DNA from: RFPI01 sp964470195
GTDB lineage: Bacteria; Pseudomonadota; Gammaproteobacteria; Burkholderiales; Methylophilaceae
Reading direction: 5' to 3'
DNA: 49,147 nucleotides
Assembly: GCA_964470195.1 (NCBI GenBank)
Contig: CAYYBG010000014.1
Span: forward strand, 1 to 49,147
The position numbers and the translations under genes were made by a program. Position 1 is the stretch's first letter, and every line of letters starts with the position of its first letter. The notes under the pieces are model-generated. The model searched no databases. It saw nothing but the letters and a program-made list of their open reading frames with translations, and was not told where the DNA came from. Below are positions 41,634-49,147 of this stretch, piece after piece.

Positions 41634-42647
41634 CTAAACTCCGTTTTCTATCATTTTTGCAGCATGATTATCTGCTTGGGTAATATGCCATTGCAAACCA
41701 TCAGCAGCGAATTGTTGCTGGCCCAATGCTTGCAATTTTAGGGCAGTCTGCATATCCGGCAAAATAGCAAAAGCTGTCGGCCCCCATGAGCTTTGTCCAA
41801 AACAAACGACGCCTTGTTGCTGCATCATCGCTAATGCCTCACGGATTTGCGGACTAGCATAGCGGTGACCACCTTGGGCTGGCGCAAAATAATCTCCACA
41901 TGCAGCTTGAAGTCGCTGAATGGCTAAACCAAATTGGCTTAAATTTTGCTCTTGAATGGCTGGCATAGCACGCATCAATACTTCTCGACAAAGCGCTTGC
42001 GAAGTAGCTTCAGAAAAAGCTGGAAGTGTTTGGAATGCGTGAGTTTCTTGTGTGCCATGCACGCCTAAAAAATCTGGTTGACTGATTAACAATATTGGCC
42101 AGTCAGGAAAACTCATTCGACTAATGACTGGCGGAACTAGGGTTTCAGTCGCTCGGCCGCCATCCACAATCAAGCCTCCTTGAGCAAAAGTTCCCAGCCC
42201 AATACCAGAGCGCGTGGCACGCTGGGTTAATTGTGCGATTTGCGCTAAAGATAGATGCAAGCTAAATAAGCGATTTAATGCCATACCGATAGCCAACGCT
42301 AGCTGCGTGCCTGAACCCAAGCCAGCATGTGCAGGAATCGCCTGCTTAATCTGGATATGTGCGGCTTGGACTTCAACATCCTGTCGAGTATTGGCCAGCA
42401 AAGTTTGTGCGATTTGCAATGCACGTTGACTATCATCACCTTCTGCTTGCCAGTGTTGGGCCCGCTTTACTGCAATATGCAACTGCGGGGCTTGTAATGA
42501 CAAGCCGATACTACCAAATCGACGCCCCAAGCCACCATGCATATCAAAAAACCCCATATGCAAGCGTGCAGAAGCCTGAACATTGACTGCTATGACTTGC
42601 TGGTCAATAGCCGAATTTATAGTGAAAGGATGAGCAGAAACATTCAC
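41634..42647 (-). CDS. mptG: Beta-ribofuranosylaminobenzene 5'-phosphate (RFAP) synthase
   Basis: A 337-residue member of the GHMP-like RFAP synthase family. It joins PRPP and 4-aminobenzoate (or 4-hydroxybenzoate) with loss of CO2 and PPi, the first committed step of the arylamine side of H4MPT. Motifs: SARLHMGFFDMHGGLGRRFGSIGL, the glycine-rich AHAGLGSGTQLALAIG, RSGIGLGTFAQGGLIVDGG and VCFGQSSWGPTAFAI. The apparent start is a GTG; the conserved region only begins near residue 24, so a later start is possible. First gene of the leftward H4MPT operon, divergent from fhcB. Confidence 0.9.
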   Translation of the reverse strand: MNVSAHPFTINSAIDQQVIAVNVQASARLHMGFFDMHGGLGRRFGSIGLSLQAPQLHIAVKRAQHWQAEGDDSQRALQIAQTLLANTRQDVEVQAAHIQIKQAIPAHAGLGSGTQLALAIGMALNRLFSLHLSLAQIAQLTQRATRSGIGLGTFAQGGLIVDGGRATETLVPPVISRMSFPDWPILLISQPDFLGVHGTQETHAFQTLPAFSEATSQALCREVLMRAMPAIQEQNLSQFGLAIQRLQAACGDYFAPAQGGHRYASPQIREALAMMQQQGVVCFGQSSWGPTAFAILPDMQTALKLQALGQQQFAADGLQWHITQADNHAAKMIENGV

Positions 42648-42668
42648 GAAATATGCACAATCAATACT

Positions 42669-42684
42669 AAATAAAGTTTTATTT
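42669..42684. promoter_or_regulatory. AT-rich inverted repeat in the mptG/fhcB divergent promoter region
   Basis: AAATAAA-GT-TTTATTT is a perfect 7-bp inverted repeat, just 22 bp upstream of the mptG start, inside the 195-bp intergenic region that must drive both H4MPT operons. It may be an operator or simple AT-rich chance. I could not assign clear -35/-10 pairs in this region. Confidence 0.3.
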
Positions 42685-42842
42685 TACCCTGTTCATGACA
42701 ATCAATTCAGCCTTGATTTCGCTTTTACTGTCGGCATTAGGCTGATGCTGGTGAGCACTTTGCTTAAGTCAAGTATCGCCAAAGTGGACTCTGATGATTA
42801 GAATGTTGCCTTTATGATTTTAATTTTACAGAGCAGTCATTC

Positions 42843-44111
42843 ATGAGTAATCAGCCACAGCCATTCAAAGTGACCTGCCCTGCATGCGGCTTACTTTGCG
42901 ACGATTTGACTGTCCAACAGCAAAATAAGCAAGCCCATGTGGACACCCAAGGCTGCACCAAAGCACAAGCTTTTTTTCATCAACACCTGCCTGATGCGAA
43001 TGCCAAAGTAAACGCTGAACAAGCCAGCTTAAGCCAAGCGATAAAAGCTGCCAGCGCAATCTTGCGTGATGCCAAACAAGCCCTATTTTGTGGACTAGGC
43101 ACTGATGTCACAGGGATGCGGGCGCTGTTGTCCTTGGTGAACCAAACTGGCGGATATCTGGACCATATGAATAGTGAATCCGCCATGCGTAATATCCAAG
43201 TCTTACAACAGCATGGTTGGCAAACCACTACCCTAACAGAAGTCAAACAACGCGCTGATGTCATATTCATTATAGCGAGCGATATCGTGGCTTATCACCC
43301 TCGTTTTTTCCAACGCATTTTATGGCAGGGCGACGCACTATTTGGTGAGCATTTGCCGCAACGTGAAATCATTATTTTAGGACCAGCTAATCTTGACATT
43401 TCTTGCGCCACTTCACCTTCTGGCAAGGTGGCACAACATATCGTATGTGACAATGTGCATCTTCCAGAGGTACTTGCAGTGCTTCAAGCACTGCTATTAG
43501 GACACGATATCCAAGCCTCTCATATTGCCCATATTCCGACCCAGACCTTACAGGATTTAGCCGCAACATTAAAGTCCGCTCAATACAGTGTACTGACTTG
43601 GCTGGCTAAAGCGTTGGACTTTCCTCATGCTGATTTATGCATTCAACAAATCAACCAAATGGTGCGCACGCTCAACCAACATTCGCGCAGCAGCGCATTG
43701 CCATTGGGTGGTAGCGACGGAGATTACAGCGTTTATCAAGTGAATACTTGGACTACTGGTTTTCCGATTCGCAATCGGTTTTATCGAGGCAAAGCTGAAT
43801 ATGATCCTTTTCATTTCAGTACGGAACAATTACAAGCAGATAGTGACGTTCGCGTTTGGATTAGTTGTTTTCAGCCTTTAGCACCCCCAGCGATGCCCCA
43901 TGGCAAAAGTATTTTAATTGGCCACCCTGGGCTGCAAGAGTGTCAGGCTGATGTATTTATTCCAGTACGTATTCCTGGCTTACAACAATCAGGCACCTTA
44001 TTCCGAGTGGATAGTTCGGTTAGCTTACCCATACAAGCAATTTTTCCCTCCTCGCTAATCAGCCTGCAAGCTGTATTACGCCAAATCGAGGAGGCCTATC
44101 ATGCTGATTAA
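42843..44111 (+). CDS. fhcB: Formyltransferase/hydrolase complex subunit B
   Basis: A 422-residue homologue of formylmethanofuran dehydrogenase subunit B (FwdB/FmdB). In methylotrophs it is part of the Fhc complex, which transfers formyl from H4MPT to methylofuran and hydrolyses it to formate; no redox step remains. The N-terminus keeps CPACGLLCDDL and GCTKA, i.e. Cys12, Cys15, Cys19 and Cys38, the arrangement that binds a 4Fe-4S cluster in FwdB. The core has GLGTDVTGMRALLSLVNQTGGYLDHMNS. It overlaps fhcA by 11 bp. The ribosome-binding site is weak. Confidence 0.93.
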   Translation: MSNQPQPFKVTCPACGLLCDDLTVQQQNKQAHVDTQGCTKAQAFFHQHLPDANAKVNAEQASLSQAIKAASAILRDAKQALFCGLGTDVTGMRALLSLVNQTGGYLDHMNSESAMRNIQVLQQHGWQTTTLTEVKQRADVIFIIASDIVAYHPRFFQRILWQGDALFGEHLPQREIIILGPANLDISCATSPSGKVAQHIVCDNVHLPEVLAVLQALLLGHDIQASHIAHIPTQTLQDLAATLKSAQYSVLTWLAKALDFPHADLCIQQINQMVRTLNQHSRSSALPLGGSDGDYSVYQVNTWTTGFPIRNRFYRGKAEYDPFHFSTEQLQADSDVRVWISCFQPLAPPAMPHGKSILIGHPGLQECQADVFIPVRIPGLQQSGTLFRVDSSVSLPIQAIFPSSLISLQAVLRQIEEAYHAD

Positions 44112-45771
44112 ACTTCAAGGTGGGCGTGTTTACGATCCTGCGCAAGGCTGGGATGGCAAAATCACTGACCTGTATATTCGCGATGGTCGTATTGTAGCCA
44201 AGCCAAATGACGACGAACGGATAGACCAGAGCTACGATTTGCAAGGCAAAGTCGTCATGGCTGGTGCTATTGATATGCATACCCATATTGGCGGTGGCAA
44301 GGTGAATATTGCCCGTATGTTGCTGCCTGAACAGCACAGATCAGAGTTACATGAACATATCTGTGACGCCGGTTGCGGTCATATCGCGCCTTCTGCACTG
44401 GATACTGGCTTTCGCTATGCCGAAATGGGCTATACCGCAGCTTTTGAACCTGCGATAGCCCCTATCAATGCTCGTCAGTCTCATCTTGAGATGCTGGATA
44501 CCCCCATTATTGATAAGGGTGGTTATGCCATGTTGGGCAGCGATGACTACTTTTTGCGTATGCTTGCAGCCAAGCGCGATCAAAAAGCGATTAATGATTA
44601 TGTCGCTTGGATTTTGCATGCCACACAAGCAATCGGCATTAAAGTAGTTAATCCTGGTGGAATCAGTGCATTTAAGTTTAATCAACGTGCACTTGACTTA
44701 GACGAACAACATCAGTACTACCAAACCTCCCCTCGCGAGGTTCTTGTCGCACTATCGCGCGCTGTACATGAGTTAGGGATTGCTCATCCTTTACATGTGC
44801 ATGGCAATAATTTGGGAGTTGCTGGTAACGTTGAGACCACATTAAAAACCATGGGAGCCAGCGAAGGTTATCCCTTGCATCTAACCCATATTCAATTTCA
44901 CAGCTATGGCAATGAGGGTGACCGCAAATTTTCCTCAGGTGCCGCAAGAATTGCAGAGGCCTTAAACAAACATACACATATCACTGCCGATGTTGGTCAG
45001 ATTCTTTTCAATCAAACTGTGACCATATCAGGTGACACCATGCGGCAATTTGCCAATCTAGATTTGGCCAGTCCGCATAAGTCTGTATTGATGGATATCG
45101 AGTGTGATTCAGGCTGTGGTGCGGTACCATTTAAGTATCGAGACAAAAATTTTGTTAACGCCCTGCAATGGTCAATCGGACTTGAAATTTTCTTGCTGTG
45201 TGATGACCCATGGCGAGTATTTCTTACTACAGATCATCCTAATGGTGCACCGTTTACCAGTTATCCTCATTTAATTCGTTTATTGATGGATAAAAGCTTC
45301 CGTAATGATATGTTGAGTAAATTGAATCTGGACGCGCAAAGTATGAGCACGCTTAGCAGCATAGACCGTGAATATAGTTTGTACGAAATTGCCATCATGA
45401 CCCGTGCTGGTGCAGCACGCTTGGTTGGCTTACATGACAGAGGTCATCTCAAGCTAGGTGCAGCGGCAGATATTACTATCTATACCGAGCAAGCGGATAA
45501 AGAAAAGATGTTCTCAAAGCCTGACTACGTCTTTAAAGATGGCGTACTGGTGGTACGTGATGGTGAGATTGTTAAAGTGACATGGGGTAAAACACATACC
45601 GTCAAACCAGAGTTTGATCCTAGCATTGAGATAGAACTACAAGACTATTTTTCCCGTTATCACACCATACAAATGGGCAATTTTAAAGTTAGTGCCGATG
45701 AAATTGCTGACGATGGGCGTGGAGGCATTATTGAGCAAGCCTGTGTTCGTAAGCGAGAGGACAAAGCGTGA
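44101..45771 (+). CDS. fhcA: Formyltransferase/hydrolase complex subunit A (amidohydrolase)
   Basis: A 556-residue FwdA-like amidohydrolase, which releases formate from formyl-methylofuran. Metal-binding residues include His60 and His62 (AIDMHTHIGGGKVN). Other family motifs are GGYAMLGSDDYFLRML, HPLHVHGNNLGVAGNVE, LHLTHIQFHSYGNEG and FLTTDHPNGAPFTSYPHLIRLLM. The FwdA-like ending has VKPEFDPSIEIELQDYFSRYHTIQ. Start overlaps fhcB by 11 bp, stop overlaps fhcD by 4 bp; the four subunits are thus made from one message. Confidence 0.96.
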   Translation: MLIKLQGGRVYDPAQGWDGKITDLYIRDGRIVAKPNDDERIDQSYDLQGKVVMAGAIDMHTHIGGGKVNIARMLLPEQHRSELHEHICDAGCGHIAPSALDTGFRYAEMGYTAAFEPAIAPINARQSHLEMLDTPIIDKGGYAMLGSDDYFLRMLAAKRDQKAINDYVAWILHATQAIGIKVVNPGGISAFKFNQRALDLDEQHQYYQTSPREVLVALSRAVHELGIAHPLHVHGNNLGVAGNVETTLKTMGASEGYPLHLTHIQFHSYGNEGDRKFSSGAARIAEALNKHTHITADVGQILFNQTVTISGDTMRQFANLDLASPHKSVLMDIECDSGCGAVPFKYRDKNFVNALQWSIGLEIFLLCDDPWRVFLTTDHPNGAPFTSYPHLIRLLMDKSFRNDMLSKLNLDAQSMSTLSSIDREYSLYEIAIMTRAGAARLVGLHDRGHLKLGAAADITIYTEQADKEKMFSKPDYVFKDGVLVVRDGEIVKVTWGKTHTVKPEFDPSIEIELQDYFSRYHTIQMGNFKVSADEIADDGRGGIIEQACVRKREDKA

Positions 45772-46688
45772 TTATTAACGGGATACAAATTGATCAAACG
45801 TTTGCTGAAGCATTTAAGATGCGTGCTACGCGCGTCATTATTACCGCGCAAAATCTCACTTGGGCCTATCATGCAGGTCAAGCCATGACCGGATTTGCTA
45901 CTTCGGTGATTGGTTGTGGGGTAGAAGCCGGTATAGAGCGTGAATTATCAGGCGAGGAGACCCCTGATGGCAGACCTGGAGTTGCCATATTAATGTTTGC
46001 CATGAGTAGCGCCGTGCTGATGAAACAACTCGAAACACGGATGGGGCAAACCATACTGACATGCCCGACCAGCGCCGCCTACTCTGGTTTGCAAGGTGAA
46101 GAGAGAATTAATCTTGGCAAACATCTTAGATTTTTTGGTGACGGATTCCAAACTTCCAAGTTAATTGGCACAAAACGCTACTGGCGTGTCCCAGTGATGG
46201 ACGGCGAGTTTATTACTGAGGAAACCACCGGGATGGTTCGTGCCATCGGTGGTGGTAATTTTTTGGTATTAGCGCGCTCACAAAGCCAAGCGCTGAGTGC
46301 CTGTGAAGCTGCAATTGTAGCGATGAAAAAAGTAGCTAATGTGATTATGCCCTTCCCTGGCGGGGTAGTTCGATCAGGATCAAAAGTTGGCTCTAAATAT
46401 CCATCCTTATTCGCCTCTACCAATGATGCATTTTGCCCAACGCTCAGGGGTATCACGCAAAGCGAACTAGATGATGATATCGAATCAGTCATGGAAATTG
46501 TGATTGATGGCTTGAGCGAGCAGGATATCCGCAAAGCCACTTTTGCAGGGATACAAGCGATTACTCAATTAGGGGAAGAAAGTGGAGTAAAACGTATTTC
46601 GGCAGGGAATTATGGTGGAAAATTGGGTCAATTCCAGTTTCATCTACAAGATATTATGTCCGATGCCAGCCTAAAGGATACTGCATGA
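45768..46688 (+). CDS. fhcD: Formyltransferase/hydrolase complex subunit D
   Basis: A 306-residue homologue of archaeal formylmethanofuran:H4MPT formyltransferase (Ftr). It moves the formyl group from formyl-H4MPT to methylofuran. Motifs: INGIQIDQTFAEAFKMRATRVIITA, AGQAMTGFATSVIGCGVEAGIE, GDGFQTSKLIGTKRYWRVPVMDGEF and GGVVRSGSKVGSKYPSL. The ATG overlaps the fhcA stop by 4 bp and the stop overlaps fhcC by 4 bp. Confidence 0.96.
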   Translation: MIINGIQIDQTFAEAFKMRATRVIITAQNLTWAYHAGQAMTGFATSVIGCGVEAGIERELSGEETPDGRPGVAILMFAMSSAVLMKQLETRMGQTILTCPTSAAYSGLQGEERINLGKHLRFFGDGFQTSKLIGTKRYWRVPVMDGEFITEETTGMVRAIGGGNFLVLARSQSQALSACEAAIVAMKKVANVIMPFPGGVVRSGSKVGSKYPSLFASTNDAFCPTLRGITQSELDDDIESVMEIVIDGLSEQDIRKATFAGIQAITQLGEESGVKRISAGNYGGKLGQFQFHLQDIMSDASLKDTA

Positions 46689-47506
46689 GTAAACTGAGCT
46701 TTAGCCTCAAAATAGAACTTGCTCATCGTTTAAATATGGGCAAACTTACCCCAGAACAATTACAAGGCAAATCTATACAAGAAATCGCCAAAATTACCCT
46801 GCCCTATGCTAATGATGGGCTATCTGTCGGTGAGATATTCACAATAAGAGGTGATAACGCTCAACATATCGTTTTTGAACAAAGCTCTCATTTGATGGAT
46901 AACATTGGCCAAGGGATGCAATCTGGCAAAATCGAAATTCATGGTGATGTTGGTCACTATCTTGGTTTAAATATGCGCGGGGAGATTGAGCTGTATGGTA
47001 ATGCTGGAAATTTTGCAGCCTGTCAAATGCAGGCTGGATTGATCAGAGTTCACGGCAATGTGGGTGATTATGCTGGTGGCGCGTTGATCGGCAATCGTCG
47101 TGGAATGCGTGGTGGAATGTTGATTGTGAATGGGCATGCTGGTGATCGTTTAGGTGACCAAATGCGCCGTGGCAGTATATTAATAGATGGTGATGCTGGT
47201 GATTATTGCGCCGCCAACATGCTGGCTGGCACTATCGCGGTTGCAGGCAAGATTGGTGACTATTGCGGCTATGGCATGCGGCACGGCACTGTCATCCTAT
47301 TGGACACAGCGTTTACTCGCTCAATGCGATTTCATCCGACTATCATGGATGTGGGGCATCACAATCTTGCTTTTCTAAAACTGCTGCTCAATGCATGGCA
47401 AGGACTTCCAAGCCGTTTTGCCCGACAGTCTGGCGTGCGTGCACATCGTTGGATGGGAGATATCGCTTGTGATGGCAAGGGTGAAATATTGATTTTGCAA
47501 AACTAG
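46685..47506 (+). CDS. fhcC: Formyltransferase/hydrolase complex subunit C
   Basis: A 273-residue FwdC-like protein whose core is a right-handed beta-helix of GXGXG repeats like the glutamate synthase C-terminal domain: GDVGHYLGLNMRGEIEL, GNAGNFAACQMQAGLI, GNVGDYAGGALIGNRRGMRGG, GHAGDRLGDQMRRGSI, GDAGDYCAANMLAGTI, GKIGDYCGYGMRHGTVI. It is a structural subunit of the Fhc complex. Last gene of the operon; a strong hairpin terminator follows at 47528-47559. Confidence 0.95.
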   Translation: MSKLSFSLKIELAHRLNMGKLTPEQLQGKSIQEIAKITLPYANDGLSVGEIFTIRGDNAQHIVFEQSSHLMDNIGQGMQSGKIEIHGDVGHYLGLNMRGEIELYGNAGNFAACQMQAGLIRVHGNVGDYAGGALIGNRRGMRGGMLIVNGHAGDRLGDQMRRGSILIDGDAGDYCAANMLAGTIAVAGKIGDYCGYGMRHGTVILLDTAFTRSMRFHPTIMDVGHHNLAFLKLLLNAWQGLPSRFARQSGVRAHRWMGDIACDGKGEILILQN

Positions 47507-47527
47507 CCATCGACTAAACAGCCAAAC

Positions 47528-47559
47528 AAAAAAGCCACTCGCAAGCGAGTGGCTTTTTT
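47528..47559. terminator. Bidirectional terminator between fhcC and the surface-protein gene
   Basis: GCCACTCGC and GCGAGTGGC form a 9-bp perfect stem around AA, with six A before and six T after. It serves the convergent genes on both sides (fhcC ends at 47506, the leftward gene at 47571). Confidence 0.95.
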
Positions 47560-47570
47560 ACAGGGATTAC

Positions 47571-49106
47571 TTATCCTGCCAACACTACATTTCTATTGAT
47601 TAACTCTTGCACGGTAATCGATACGGTAGTGACGGTTCCCCATGAGTTATCCAAATTGAGATAAGTTAAGGCTCTTAAGTTATCTTGAGTTGGCACCCAT
47701 GAGAAATGGGCATCTAGGTTTGGGGCAGTAGCATTGATAAACATCGAACCATCCTCAGCAAAGTCACTCCAGCTAGAAAGGTTACCTATGACACCGTGAT
47801 TATCTAAATAAAATAAATCATCGATCCCTAAGCTATTAATCTGCACATTGCTGTTATTCATCTGGACATTGGTTACAAATGGTACTGGTGGAAGTGTGCT
47901 TGGAGCAGTGTTGTAATCGGTCCAAACAAAGGCAAATTTCTGTCCGCTTGCAGTAATGGGAGCACTTGATTCTGGCTGAACTGTACCACGACCCTCCAAA
48001 TCTACCCAGCGGTAAGAGTCACTCGTTGTTCCATCATTATTGACTATTTTAGACAATGCTCCTGTTGCAGCTACCGAGGCATCTGGCGTGACTGTACTAA
48101 ATGAAACGCCACTTGTCAGGGCTTGACTGAGAACATTGATACCCCCCACGTTTGCAAGCACCACACCCGCATCCGCAGTAATGCTGTATTGATTGCCAAA
48201 GTCTAAATCGACCGCAGGATTGATCACTAACTTGCCATTATTCAGAGTTACTGAGCTAGTTGCAGTTAATGTGGTGCTTGTTAGCGTGCCACCAACCGGT
48301 GTTGAATTGATGACTGTCCGACCTGTCGCCACATCAATTTCAATATCGTTATCAATATTTTCTCCGCGGAAACCTGACCCGACCAATCCAGCATTATTGA
48401 TAGTGATTTTTCCCGAACCCAAAGTGTAAGCGTTATCCTGCACAGAGGCGTTACTGATAGAAAGTACAATATTAGAGTTTACGGAAAGATCTGTCAGATT
48501 ATTCAGATTGGCAGCCGAGATTATAGTGTTATCTGGCGTAACGTTCATGAGTGCACGAGTACTAAAACTCGGCAATTCATTACCCGCTCCATCTTGGATA
48601 TCGGTGGCATCTGCAGAATTGGTATAGCTCAAACTAGGCACCACTTGGTTATAACTGTAGGTGTTTGATAAGGTCAATAAGACATTAGACCCACTGACAT
48701 TAACACCAGTCACACTCACACTAGCATCACTAAAACTAAAGTCAGCGGCAGTTGGTACAAACCCTGTTGTAGACTTAATCGGCTCAGATAGAGCAAGTGT
48801 CAGGATATTGCCATTAACTGATGTGCTATTAAGGCTTGGAGCTGTGCTATCGGCGCTAATCTCAAGTGATGAAACAGCACCAGTGTTACCAGCATTATCC
48901 AGCACTTGCAACTGCACTGTGGATGCAGTGAAGTTATGACTAATGCTTGCATCAGTTCCATTAACTGTAGCATCCATCCAATTGCCACTATCTGTGCGCC
49001 ATTGCAATTTTTCACCAGCACCCAAATTTGAATTGAGTTTTAGCTGTAGTGTCTGAGCACTGCCATTTGTGTTGATTGCAATTGCTGTTGCTCCGCTGAA
49101 CTGCGT
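47571..49106 (-). CDS. C-terminal part of a large Ig-like-repeat surface/secreted protein (5'-truncated)
   Basis: 511 readable residues of what should be a larger extracellular protein. The sequence is rich in Ser, Thr, Asn and Val. It includes bacterial Ig-like segments (LQWRTDSGNWMDATVNG; VQLQVLDNAGNTGAVSSLEISADSTAPSL) and an SwmB-like domain (NGNILTLALSEPIKSTTGFVPTAADFSFSD). No signal peptide is visible, as the N-terminus is missing. There is no ATG at the 5' side; the frame is open back to an in-frame TAA at 49107-49109, and protein-like sequence (DKTLNNTGTNF) continues in another frame, so a frameshift is suspected. Likely an adhesin or type I-secreted protein. Confidence 0.65.
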   Translation of the reverse strand, partial: TQFSGATAIAINTNGSAQTLQLKLNSNLGAGEKLQWRTDSGNWMDATVNGTDASISHNFTASTVQLQVLDNAGNTGAVSSLEISADSTAPSLNSTSVNGNILTLALSEPIKSTTGFVPTAADFSFSDASVSVTGVNVSGSNVLLTLSNTYSYNQVVPSLSYTNSADATDIQDGAGNELPSFSTRALMNVTPDNTIISAANLNNLTDLSVNSNIVLSISNASVQDNAYTLGSGKITINNAGLVGSGFRGENIDNDIEIDVATGRTVINSTPVGGTLTSTTLTATSSVTLNNGKLVINPAVDLDFGNQYSITADAGVVLANVGGINVLSQALTSGVSFSTVTPDASVAATGALSKIVNNDGTTSDSYRWVDLEGRGTVQPESSAPITASGQKFAFVWTDYNTAPSTLPPVPFVTNVQMNNSNVQINSLGIDDLFYLDNHGVIGNLSSWSDFAEDGSMFINATAPNLDAHFSWVPTQDNLRALTYLNLDNSWGTVTTVSITVQELINRNVVLAG

Positions 49107-49147
49107 TTAAAATTAGTACCAGTGTTATTGAGAGTTTTATCTTACAT

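Noticed and set aside
42739..42744. CAGCCT/AGGCTG pair in the mptG-fhcB gap as a terminator or riboswitch stem
   Set aside because: Six-base arms 25 bp apart with no further pairing or T-tract.

Overview
The window looks like chromosomal DNA of a methylotrophic betaproteobacterium, most plausibly family Methylophilaceae (Methylotenera/Methylophilus-like). The reasons are a complete tetrahydromethanopterin (H4MPT)/methylofuran C1-oxidation block (fhcBADC, mtdB, mch, RFAP synthase), betaproteobacterial housekeeping genes and a moderately AT-rich composition. No rRNA, tRNA, CRISPR array, transposase or replication origin was seen. Gene identities rest on motifs and family knowledge recognised by reading; no search was run.

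Layout. (1) 1-3.8 kb: a leftward set of five exported proteins: a periplasmic ankyrin protein, a monohaem cytochrome c, a flavocytochrome c sulfide dehydrogenase-type flavoprotein, an unknown exported protein and a six-bladed-propeller (SMP-30/NHL-like) protein, closed by a strong terminator. (2) 3.9-12 kb: purL (leftward), a decayed vapC toxin remnant, an HMA-MauE fusion membrane protein, bpt, prfC and an unrecognised gene. (3) 12.1-22.4 kb: five co-directional genes yhdP, a nitrilase-family amidase, tldD, mfd and a DedA protein. (4) 22.4-30.3 kb: a leftward AddAB/RecB-like helicase-nuclease pair, then rightward greB and earP. (5) 30.3-31.1 kb: a CitG-like gene associated with H4MPT clusters. 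(6) 31.1-37.5 kb: an accessory block with a 1436-residue RTX protein carrying a Tle1-like (DUF2235) alpha/beta-hydrolase domain, a small lipoprotein just upstream of it, an AT-rich gap and an outer-membrane beta-barrel. (7) 37.6-47.5 kb: the H4MPT region: leftward mptG-mtdB-(ATP-grasp)-mch-(RimK-like ATP-grasp), divergent from rightward fhcB-A-D-C. (8) 47.5 kb to the end: the C-terminal part of a large Ig-like-repeat surface protein, apparently frame-disrupted at the window edge.

Working together: MtdB oxidises methylene-H4MPT to methenyl-H4MPT, Mch hydrolyses that to formyl-H4MPT, and the Fhc complex passes the formyl group to methylofuran and releases formate. MptG and probably the two ATP-grasp enzymes and the CitG-like protein supply the unusual cofactors.

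The strongest candidate for something undescribed is the RTX/phospholipase plus lipoprotein pair (31.4-36.3 kb). It looks like a type VI-type lipase effector domain moved onto a type I secretion chassis and kept with a putative immunity lipoprotein.
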